64,000 nucleotides of DNA from Gracilaria gracilis. Lineage: Eukaryota > Rhodophyta > Florideophyceae > Gracilariales > Gracilariaceae. Positions 18,564 to 27,670 of the stretch are shown one piece after another. The DNA is taken from NCBI GenBank assembly GCA_030374805.1, contig JARGSG010000211.1, positions 1 through 64,000 on the forward strand, written 5' to 3'. The notes under the pieces are model-generated. The model had not been told where the DNA came from. It searched no databases and was given only the letters and a program-made list of their open reading frames with translations. The translations under genes were made by a program, and so were the position numbers. Numbering within the stretch: the first letter of the stretch is position 1; each line of letters opens with the position of its first letter.

Positions 18564-19718
18564 TCAGCTTCGCAGGACACCATATATCTTTCTTATATCA
18601 CAGATATTGGTTAAAGATTCTTCAATATCTTCATTTAGCCTGCCTATCCAGTCGTGAGAGACCATTGATTTTCTCTCCAAACCATTATGTAGAGCATAGT
18701 TGTGTTGAGCGAGGTGTTGCTTCAAAGAGTTTGGAAGGAGGAAAAGGCACAGAGTGTTTTCCATATCCATTTCACAGAAGCAATAACTTGTGCCCCATCC
18801 TTTTAGAGACTGCTCGCCGAAACGGAACTTGACAAAAAGCTTCGCCCTTACCTTCGAGGCAACAAGAGACCTAGGTTTCGTAGAGACTACTTGCTTCGGT
18901 TCTGAGCGTAACCAGCCTTCATATCTCCTAGAGTTAATTAGAACGCTTACACAAGTGTCTTCTCCTTCACCATAACCAAGGCTTTTCTTCGTCCCTTTCG
19001 ACATGCTCAGAAACGAAATCGGGCGCCAGCAGTACGTACCACTGCCTTGATATGTGAAGATCCGTTCTAGTTGAGTACTTTCGTCAACAGAATGTGGTAG
19101 AGATAGATAATCCAACCAGGAAATTATAGATTCGGGCTTTGGGGCCGGTACCCAAGCCAAGTAGCATGGGTCGAAACTAGGAGCCCCAGCGAATCCTCGT
19201 TGCGAAGTTAAAGAGTTTTTCTGCGCCCACCTACATGCTTCCAGTAATTTGGTGTTACACGAGAGCGATGCAAAGATGAGCTGTGTTTCAAGAGCGCGCT
19301 GTAAAACTATGCCTCCGATCCATTGTTCATAGTGGCAAACCTTGGTCCTTGGCATAAATTTCAGCTCTCCTTTCAAGAACGTAAGAACTTTGTCATTTCG
19401 TGAAGAGTAGTAGTCCAGAAGTCGTTTGTTTTCACTAGAATATTCGTAGTGGCTGATTGTTCTAGAAACACGAGATCGGTTAAACTGGAAGCATACTTTG
19501 CCTTCACGTTTCACAAGAAACCCAAGCCTGTGGTAACGTTGATCGGGGGAAACCAATAGAAATTGCGGACATACGTTTCCATTCGCGACATCCAACAGAA
19601 ACTGTGGTAACCAGGTGTCAGGTGGCAGACTTTCATTCTTGATACACGAAGGATCGTTGTACAACGAAAGGAGAATGGGCATTCTCTCCTTCGTTGAAGA
19701 ATGTATATGGGACATCAT
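18564..19718 (-). CDS. Unknown protein, 384 aa, of the gene cluster
   Basis: Two adjacent ATGs at 19718 and 19715 start the frame, which is intronless. No family is recognised. It has no signal peptide or membrane segment and is rich in aromatic and Arg residues. A mid-protein YLAWVPAPKP...DESTQLERIF block and a following YCWRPISF block resemble similarly spaced blocks in the 400-aa protein at 1935-3137, so the two may be distant paralogues. A short string near residue 260 (SLGYGEGEDT) may be a loop. It lies between the USP-like gene (convergent, 36 bp) and the Myb gene (same strand, 334 bp upstream). Confidence 0.7.
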   Translation of the reverse strand: MMSHIHSSTKERMPILLSLYNDPSCIKNESLPPDTWLPQFLLDVANGNVCPQFLLVSPDQRYHRLGFLVKREGKVCFQFNRSRVSRTISHYEYSSENKRLLDYYSSRNDKVLTFLKGELKFMPRTKVCHYEQWIGGIVLQRALETQLIFASLSCNTKLLEACRWAQKNSLTSQRGFAGAPSFDPCYLAWVPAPKPESIISWLDYLSLPHSVDESTQLERIFTYQGSGTYCWRPISFLSMSKGTKKSLGYGEGEDTCVSVLINSRRYEGWLRSEPKQVVSTKPRSLVASKVRAKLFVKFRFGEQSLKGWGTSYCFCEMDMENTLCLFLLPNSLKQHLAQHNYALHNGLERKSMVSHDWIGRLNEDIEESLTNICDIRKIYGVLRS

Positions 19719-20052
19719 AATGATTCGGATGCCTCGGAACAAAGAAACTAAAAGGAGGGATCGGTTTTTCGGTTGCAGAGATCCAGGAGAGTATGAGAGA
19801 ATGAACGACTAGACGGCCTGCGTTTGTGCACGATTACGATTTTTTACAAAAAGTACCGTAAGAAAACAAAATAATCACCTATCCAAGAATACTAAAGCTT
19901 CCTGAAAGCGTCTGGCTTCAGCTGCTGAATCTGGCGTGTTCTCTAGCGCGCTCGCATTATCACACCGATCTAAACCATTGAAAATGCTTTCAGGTATATG
20001 TATTTGAATCGTGAACTTCTTTTTCATTCTTTCCTCAAGTGGAGAGGGCCAC
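19719..20052. other. Gap between two reverse-strand genes, with a coding-like frame
   Basis: On the minus strand a frame from 20072 to 19875 overlaps the end of the Myb gene in another phase. It reads like protein (VPEWPSPLEERMKKKF, IHIPESIFNGLDR). It could be a lost C-terminal extension of the Myb protein separated by a frameshift, or a short exon. The rest, 19719-19874, shows nothing. Confidence 0.35.
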
Positions 20053-21720
20053 TCAGGAACTACTATCGTCAAACTCCAGTAGGGGAGGAGAAACTGCCTT
20101 CCTTTTCGTCCTCCTCTTTCTGATGCTCACGTATCCTAGCATTCGGGCTCTATCCTTTAGACTGGTTTGAAGTCGTACAAATCCATTTGGAATAAACAAC
20201 TCCTTCTGCATACGACTCCAGCTCCCGACTCCATACTGTTCAATACCTTGGCGTAGTAATTTGTCTTCCCTGGGTGAGAATGAACCAGTCCTCAGTTGCA
20301 GTTCAGAGGCCTCGCCCGTAGTTGAAAACTTTTGGTTCCACCCAAGAGATCTCTTTTTTTCCTTACTGGTCCTTGATCTCTTCTGAGCAACACCATCATC
20401 TGAATCATCGTCAGAAAACAGATGAATCTTCAATATCTCATCAGCCTCATTGCCTTTCACTTTATCAAGGTTGCTGGCCAAATTCTTCTCCGTTTCTTGA
20501 CCGAGGCAAATTATATTGGTGAAAACTTCATCAAGTTTCTCCTCCTCCCTGTCAATGATATGTTGGACGGAGGTTAACAGGGATGAAACACCTAACTGGT
20601 CAATAGACAACCCTCTGGCCCCATTGTACCTTTCGATCATATACTCTTTCAATGACTTCATTTCGCTCCTGAAGATGTCTTCATTCAAGAAAGGCTTCCA
20701 TTTCACAAAACGAGATTTGCAATTCGAACCCAGCTTTTTCAGCACATGAACTTCACCTGAGCCACTAAGAACGGTGGATTTCACCAGAGAGATAACAGCT
20801 CTAAACAGTCTTGTTGTCAAAGCACTGTTACTTCCATTAATGAAGATGTATGTGCTCCTATCTAGTAGAGAATAGAGTTGTTTCTCAGAGATTTCATTCA
20901 ATTGCATGTCGTTCCTAAGCGTGAAAACTAGGCCTTTCGCTTCCATGCATTGTACTTTAGCTGAGAGATGCTCTCGAAGAATTCCAGCTTGTTTTATCCC
21001 GTAGCACTTCTTCACGCACTCTTCAATAAACTTCCCGGACATTCCAACATCAAGAACTTTGCGAATGCCAGGCAATTCCGCTACTGAGAGAAGACAGCTG
21101 ACCACTTGCGGGAAGTCCACATTCTCTTTCAGCTGAGGCTCAGAACCTCGGTCACATGTTGCAGGACCTAAATTTTCAAGTTTTGCAAGCTCTTTCCGTT
21201 CACGATGTTTCTTCGAATGACCTCCACCTTCACGATTCACAAGCTCTTTCCGTTCAAGATCTTCTTTCGAGCGACCTCCATATTCAAGATTCACAAACTC
21301 TTTCCGCTCACGATGTTCTTCATGGAAGCTTTCGCGAAAGTGACGTTCACTGCCGCAGAAATTAATAACCGCCCCAAGAGATTTCACTGGAACTGCGGAC
21401 TTGGCAGCCACGGTGTCTCTGGCCTCAAACTGGGCTGTTATCTCCTCTGAATCTCCACCTCCGTCCCTAAATTGACCCAAGGGGATGATATCTTGTGAGG
21501 TCCTCGCCTTTTTCCGGGGAAAATTCGTATGTTCCTCACTAATCTTCTTGTATCTCTCCCAACACTCTCCCGGATTCCGATCCCGAGGAAGAAGTTGATT
21601 ATTTGCCAAAGTCTCCCAGAAATTGAGCTCCAAGTGCTTCCCAGAGCCACTATGTGCTTCCTCTAAGGCTGCGTCCCGCAATTGCTGGTCCTCCTCGGAC
21701 ATCCAGTTCTTACCAGACAT
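20053..21720 (-). CDS. SANT/Myb protein with C-terminal TRF/telobox-like Myb domain (555 aa)
   Basis: ATG at 21720. Residues ~5-65 form a SANT/Myb-like domain (NWMSEEDQQLRDAAL... FWETLANN... ECWERYKKI). A charged middle has imperfect repeats of RKELVNxExGG at residues ~130-165. The C-terminal ~70 residues (from F481) are a Myb repeat: FSPREDKLLRQGIEQYGVG, WSRMQKELF, then SLKDRARMLGYV and a basic tail (RKRRTKRK). The ...YGVGSWSRM...LKDR.R pattern is that of telomere-repeat-binding TRF/telobox Myb domains, although the usual Trp after LKDR is Ala. Such proteins bind duplex telomeric DNA. A telomere-like tract lies 5.7 kb away. Target specificity is inference. Confidence 0.8.
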   Translation of the reverse strand: MSGKNWMSEEDQQLRDAALEEAHSGSGKHLELNFWETLANNQLLPRDRNPGECWERYKKISEEHTNFPRKKARTSQDIIPLGQFRDGGGDSEEITAQFEARDTVAAKSAVPVKSLGAVINFCGSERHFRESFHEEHRERKEFVNLEYGGRSKEDLERKELVNREGGGHSKKHRERKELAKLENLGPATCDRGSEPQLKENVDFPQVVSCLLSVAELPGIRKVLDVGMSGKFIEECVKKCYGIKQAGILREHLSAKVQCMEAKGLVFTLRNDMQLNEISEKQLYSLLDRSTYIFINGSNSALTTRLFRAVISLVKSTVLSGSGEVHVLKKLGSNCKSRFVKWKPFLNEDIFRSEMKSLKEYMIERYNGARGLSIDQLGVSSLLTSVQHIIDREEEKLDEVFTNIICLGQETEKNLASNLDKVKGNEADEILKIHLFSDDDSDDGVAQKRSRTSKEKKRSLGWNQKFSTTGEASELQLRTGSFSPREDKLLRQGIEQYGVGSWSRMQKELFIPNGFVRLQTSLKDRARMLGYVSIRKRRTKRKAVSPPLLEFDDSSS

Positions 21721-22423
21721 TTTCTGTGTGATATGAGACTCTCCAACGGGAAGAAATTCGAATGTGCTCCGCCGCTCGGTCGCTCTCCGAGTGAATCGGA
21801 CGAGGAAGTGCCGATCTAGAGCACGAAATGGGTTTTGAGGTACCTTCGCAACGGCTTGCTTGGAACATGTTTTTCATTCGTGTGTTTTGGATTAGGATTT
21901 TTTCGTTTTTCACAAGTTTTATTTTAAGATTCGCTACAAGATGTCATCTAGAAGATGCGAAGATGACATCTTTCTTTGCCCGCCAGTACAGTCCCGTTCC
22001 GAGGCACCATCATGCGTAGCCAACACCATAGTTATTTCCACATTGTTTATATCTCACACTGCGAACCGCTCCTTCTCCTTCCCTTCCACTCCCTGCACTT
22101 CAATCGAAACAACAACGACACGGTAGAGATTTGGCGCGGAATCCTTTTTAGAGCAGATTTCACGAATTGAGGTGTTCAAGTCGTCGTGTTGCTTTTCGCC
22201 GCCGTTGCGCATGGAACCCTTGGTGTAGTTTCGGTAGTGGCAAGGCGTGTTATACGATTTAGCCTACGCAATGAAGTGAGTACGGGGCGCTTGCAAAGAC
22301 CAATATGTCACGTTTGTGCATAATAGAAATCTTGGTTTTAAGGAATACAGGAATAAGCACAATAAATCAGGATGGCTTCTGGGCGGAGTCTTGAAGTGTA
22401 CAACTTCAACACGGGGTGGAACC
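21721..22423. other. Intergenic region upstream of the Myb gene, no gene supported
   Basis: Probably holds the Myb promoter (minus strand). Short frames only. Ends at the first unit of the palindromic array. Confidence 0.45.
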
Positions 22424-25110
22424 ATGTCCTAGGACACCATGAAAAAGTGGTTCATGTTCTTGCATCACGGAATTTTCAGAAAAAGTTTTAGTTTTTGTAA
22501 ATAAATACCAATTTTTTTGGAAACATCCCGCGCGCTTTGCACGAACATGAACCAAGTTTTCGCCATGTCCTAGGACATGGCCCCCTCAACACATTGCTCC
22601 GCGTCCGCATTCGTCCATGGTGTATGACCAGGGGCTCTTGTCCCAAAATATAACTTGAATGCTTCATGTCCTAGGACACCATGAAAAAGTGGTTCATGTT
22701 CTTGCATCACGGAATTTTCAGAAAAAGTTTTTGTAAATAAATACCAATTTTTTGGAAACATTCCGCGCGCTTTGCACGAACATGAACCAAGTTTTCGCCA
22801 TGTCCTAGGACATGGCCTCCTCAACACATTGCTCCGCGTCCGCATTCGTCCATGGTGTATGACCAGGGGCTCTTGTCCCAAAATATAACTTGAATGCTTC
22901 ATGTCCTAGGACACCATGAAAAAGTGGTTCATGTTCTTGCATCACGGAATTTTCAGAAAAAGATTTTGTAAATAAATACCAATTTTTTGGAAACATCCCG
23001 CGCGCTTTGCACGAACATGAACCAAGTTTTCGCCATGTCCTAGGACATGGCTCCGTTATGTGGCACCTGAAATTATATCGCGCACAAGTGGCCCACAAGT
23101 GCAATTTTAATGAAACGGACACCGGCCACAGTGAAAGGAGAGTCGAAAGACCACGTGTAAAACACCTTTTTGCACTTCACACGTATCCCACGTTTACTAA
23201 AGTAATTTACGGCATATAGATACACACATCAGCAATTCTTCACCATGTGTATTATGTACTACTAACGGGTGCCATTTATTCTCGAACGGTTTGAAGGATC
23301 TCCACAATGCTGGCTGTTTTCAACAGTTTGAACAGATGTTCACAATAATGGCTGTTTTGTAAAGCATTGATTGTTATGGAAGGAAGCGTTTATGAGTTTC
23401 GAATTTCTGAAGTTCAGTGGATATAGCTTTACTCCAGGGTTCAGCCGACTTGACCAGCAAGATTAGGAAACTTGTCTGGTGAAAAGCATCACGGAATTCT
23501 CAAAAAAAGTTTTTGTAAATAAATACCAATTTTTTGAAAACATCCCGCGCGCTTTGCACGAACATGAACCAAGTTTTCGCCATGTCCTAGGACATGGCCC
23601 CCTCAACACATTGCTCCGCGTCCGCATTCGTCCATGGTGTATGACCAGGGGCTCTTGTCCCAAAATATAACTTGAATGCTTCATGTCCTAGGACACCATG
23701 AAAAAGTGGTTCATGTTCTTGCATCACGGAATTTTCAGAAAAAGATTTTGTAAATAAATACCAATTTTTTGGAAACATCCCGCGCGCTTTGCAGGAACAT
23801 GAACCAAGTTTTCGCCATGTCCTAGGACATGGCCTCCTCAACACATTGCTCCGCGTCCGCATTCGTCCATGGTGTATGACCAGGGGCTCTTGTCCCAAAA
23901 TATAACTTGAATGCTTCATGTCCTAGGACACCATGAAAAAGTGGTTCATGTTCTTGCATCACGGAATTTTCAGAAAAAGTTTTTGTAAATAAATACCAAT
24001 TTTTTGGAAACATCCCGCGCGCTTTGCACGAACATGAACCAAGTTTTCGCCATGTCCTAGGACATGGCTCCGTCATGTGGCACCTGAAATTATATCGCGC
24101 ACAAGTGGCCCACAAATGCAACTTTAATGAAACGGACACCGGCTACAGTGAAAGGAGAGTCGAAGTGCCACGTGTAAAACACCTTTTTGCACTTCACACG
24201 TATCCCACGTTTACTAAAGTAATTTACGGCATATAGATACACACATCAGCAATTCTTCACCATGTGTATTATGTACTACTAACGGGTGCCATCTATTCTC
24301 GAACGGTTTGAAGGATCTCCACAATGCTGGATGTTTTCAACAGTTTGAACAGATGTTCACAATAATGGCTGTTTTGTAAAGCATTGGATGTTATGGAAGG
24401 AAGCGTTTATGAGTTTCGAATTTCTGAAGTTCAGTGGATATAGCTTTACTCCAGGGTTCAGCCGACTTGACCAGCAAGATTGGGAAACTTGTCTGGTGAA
24501 AAGCATCACGGAATTCTCAAAAAAAGTTTTTGTAAATAAATACCAATTTTTTGGAAACATCCCGCGCGCTTTGCAGGAACATGAACCAAGTTTTCGCCAT
24601 GTCCTAGGACATGGCCTCCTCAACACATTGCTCCGCGTCCGCATTCGTCCATGGTGTATGACCAGGGGCTCTTGTCCCAAAATATAACTTGAATGCTTCA
24701 TGTCCTAGGACACCATGAAAAAGTGGTTCATGTTCTTGCATCACGGAATTTTCAGAAAAAGATTTTGTAAATAAATACCAATTTTTTGGAAACATTCCGC
24801 GCGCTTTGCACGAACATGAACCAAGTTTTCGCCATGTCCTAGGACATGGCCTCCTCAACACATTGCTCCGCGTCCGCATTCGTCCATGGTGTATGACCAG
24901 GGGCTCTTGTCCCAAAATATAACTTGAATGCTTCATGTCCTAGGACACCATGAAAAAGTGGTTCATGTTCTTGCATCACGGAATTTTCAGAAAAAGTTTT
25001 TGTAAATAAATACCAATTTTTTGGAAACATCCCGCGCGCTTTGCACGAACATGAACCAAGTTTTCGCCATGTCCTAGGACATGGCTCCGTCATGTGGCAC
25101 CTGAAATTAT
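22424..25110. repeat. Tandem array of ~235-bp palindromic units in a 1017-bp higher-order repeat
   Basis: The basic unit begins near CAACACATTGCTCCGCGTCC and ends at CATGTCCTAGGACATGG. It carries GTCCTAGGAC twice, once within TTCATGTCCTAGGACACCATGAA and once as a perfect 16-bp palindrome. Groups of two to three units are separated by ~440-bp spacers (23050-23490, 24068-24510, 25085-25520). Corresponding points recur at exactly 1017 bp (23007, 24024, 25041). Copies are almost identical, so amplification is recent. A single copy sits at 11864-12101. Confidence 0.9.
23050..23490. repeat. Spacer of the 1017-bp unit (first copy), with a degenerate hairpin motif
   Basis: Repeated near 24068-24510 and 25085-25520. 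It contains ACGTGTAAAACACC...TGCACTTCACACGT near 23153-23185, a degenerate form of the upstream hairpin seen before cluster genes. No gene is supported. Confidence 0.6.
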
Positions 25111-25520
25111 ATCGCGCACAAGTGGCCCACAAATGCAACTTTAATGAAACGGACACCGGCTACAGTGAAAGGAGAGTCGAAGTGCCACGTGTAAAACACC
25201 TTTTTGCACTTCACACGTATCCCACGTTTACTAAAGTAATTCACGGCATATAGATACACACATCAGCAATTCTTCACCATGTGTATTATGTACTACTAAC
25301 GGGTGCCATCTATTCTCGAACAGTTTGAAGGATCTCCACAATGCTGGCTGTTTTCAACAGTTTGAACAGATGTTCGCAATAATGGCTGTTTTGTAAAGCA
25401 TTGGATGTTATGGAAGGAAGCGTTTATGAGTTTCGAATTTCTGAAGTTCAGTGGATATAGCTTTACTCCAGGGTTCAACAGACTTGACCAGCAAGATTGG
25501 GAAACTTGTCTGGTGAAAAG

Positions 25521-27410
25521 TAGCTATTGGTTATAAAGGATTTTCGATATTCAGTTTGACGTTTGGTTCTCTTTGTGAAGAGGTTATCTATTTTTTCACT
25601 ATGACGGCCGTGAGAATAGTTTAATGTTAGGAGGTGCAATTAGCATCGAAAATTGCTTTCTGTGCGGAAGAGGAACACTACGACTATGGAATAACCATGA
25701 AATAGGGTATCTACAGATGGGTTTCTGTTTCGATGGTGAGTGTTGTTCTCGTTGGGGAATCGAAAGAATTAGTAGTGAACTCAAATCTCTTTATATAGCG
25801 AGGTTTGGAATCGCTTCCTTGAGGTTAAACAGTTACATGTTTCATGACAGGTATACAATGAATAGTCGGAAAGTTGGGACTTTTCAAAGGTGGTCTGAAA
25901 AAGGAGGTGGAGGACATCCATTCATTGGAAAGGGCAACTCTCAGGGCCCTTGAATACCTCAGGTACGCCGGTAGCTTTATTAAAATGTTTGTAATGCCGC
26001 CTTTTTCTCCTCAATTTTCTTTTAACTTCGTATCCATGGGCACCGCTTTCTTCTTGATAGTTTCGTTCAACGCCTTCTTCTTGATGGTTTCGTTCAACGT
26101 ATGCAGCTTTCCTATTTCGTTTTTAGTATCCTCTAACGTTGAATTGCTTGTGCTGCCATCTCCAGGTTGAGAAGAAGCAGGCTGTGAATTGTAATCAGCA
26201 TTTTCATTTTCATTTTGAATGGCCGCTCATGCTGCGATTCTTTCCGATCGAAAAAGAAGTCGTAACGGTGCGATTCTTTCCACTTCTATTTTATATTTAG
26301 ACTTCGTTGCTTTTCTTACTTTAAAATCCTCCAATGCCCAATCCATCACATTACAATTTCCTACAATTCTTTCATATTTGTTAGTATCCGGCTCTAGTGT
26401 TTTATGAAAATTGGCTCACGGTCGCATCTATAGCGTTCTCACTTTCATAGCTTTTCTCGGATGCCTTCATCAAGTTTCATCCATAAGTTCTTGTATACTT
26501 TGCGTTTCATTTGTCTCATTTGTCTCACCATTGCTTTACGAAATTATTTATTCATCTTTAGATGAAAGGCCGACTTCATCTCATCCCATGTGAAATTTCT
26601 TCCTTCATTCTACTTATATTGAGAAGAGCAGCCAAGTAGTAAAACAGCGAACTTGAAGGCCAAAAGGTTATCAACCGTTCTTGTGATTTCAATTGACCCC
26701 AATAAAAGCCACGTCGCATATTCCAATCAGAGTTGCGAGGATTTTTGCAATCATGTTTGCAATCATGTATGGCTCTCCAACTTGTTATCAGGATTATCGT
26801 ACAAATAATTAATTGCCCACCTTCTCTGCGAGAGACCTTGTGGTGTTAATTAATTCACGAAAACAGGTCATCTGATGGGGAATAAATATGAGCCTCCTAA
26901 GCTTCGGGCATTAAATGGATACGCCACTGGCCAAAACTTCATAGCGCAGTTCAATTCCTCGTCTGGTAAATACCACATAGATCATTGCCAGTCTTCTTCA
27001 TCATGTCCTGTTCATCATTCCACAACATTTAAGATCCTTTCAGGATCTATGCGCGACAAATTCCCCCTAACATAACGAAAAGAAATCCATCCCGAACACC
27101 ATGGAGCGGAAAAACAAGATCCCCATATCAATCCCTCCCACAAAAAGGGAATATAAGTTCCAGTGCTAACCAAGGCTACACAATTTGACAAAGAAAAATG
27201 AAACATGTAATGGACCGTTAGCCTCAAAGGAAGAAAACTGAGCTTCATTACCAGATATATTTGCGAAATTCGTTGGATTCTTACAGTCGATTGTCCTCCT
27301 GAACCCAGAAATGAGACCCATACATGGGCCCCCTAGAGCCCTAACTTGGCCAACTAGGGCCCTAACATCAAATTCCCCCCCCTAAACGAAAACCCCCGTA
27401 GTGGGCTTAA
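25521..27410. other. Low-complexity intergenic stretch with decayed coding relics
   Basis: Frames up to 109 codons occur on the plus strand without recognisable motifs. On the minus strand between about 26.0 and 26.7 kb, several short frames read like protein but are split by stops (see the separate entry). A C-rich transition begins near 27,330 before the telomere-type tract. Confidence 0.4.
26030..26620 (-). pseudogene. Decayed coding relic of unknown origin
   Basis: Reading the minus strand gives pieces such as TWDEMKSAFHLKMNK, KTLEPDTNKYERIVGN, MDWALEDFKVRKATKSKYK and TLNETIKKKALNETIKKKA, separated by stops and frame changes. The Lys/Glu-rich, helix-like character suggests the ruin of a gag-like or DNA-binding protein gene, but no family is identified. 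Confidence 0.3.
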
Positions 27411-27670
27411 CTAAAACCCTAAAACCCCTAAACCCCTAAACCCCTAAACCCCTAAAACCCCTAAACCCCTAAAACCCCTAAACCCTAAACCCTAAAACCC
27501 CTAAACCCCTAAACCCCTAAACCTAAAACCCCTAAAACCCCTAAACCCTAAAACCCCTAAACCCCTAAAACCCCTAAACCACCCTCAACGCAGTTATTCA
27601 ACCAAAACCCCTAAACCCCTAAACCCTAAACCCCTAAAACCTAAAACCCCTAAACCCTAAACCCCTAAAA
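27411..27670. repeat. Interstitial telomere-type tract, C-rich on the plus strand
   Basis: About 260 bp of CCCTAAA, CCCCTAAA, CCCCTAAAA and CCCTAAAA units in irregular mixture, interrupted near 27587-27605 by ACCCTCAACGCAGTTATTC. On the other strand these read TTTAGGG, TTTAGGGG and TTTTAGGGG. At a true left chromosome end, C-rich repeats would read this way on the plus strand. Here 27 kb of gene cluster lies on the outer side, so it is interstitial or a joined end. Confidence 0.9.

Noticed and set aside
22570-24936. Repeated ~105-110-codon reverse-strand ORFs in the palindromic array
   Set aside because: Identical short frames created by the repeat unit; no motif, no promoter, Cys/His/Arg content follows the repeat.
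22424-25110. CRISPR array
   Set aside because: Units are ~235 bp with conserved spacers and no short direct repeats with variable spacers; the DNA is eukaryotic.
25624-25953. 109-codon ORF after the array
   Set aside because: No motif, no promoter, and composition typical of random AT-rich sequence.
26940-26975. tRNA B-box-like AGTTCAATTCC
   Set aside because: No matching A box or anticodon arm upstream.
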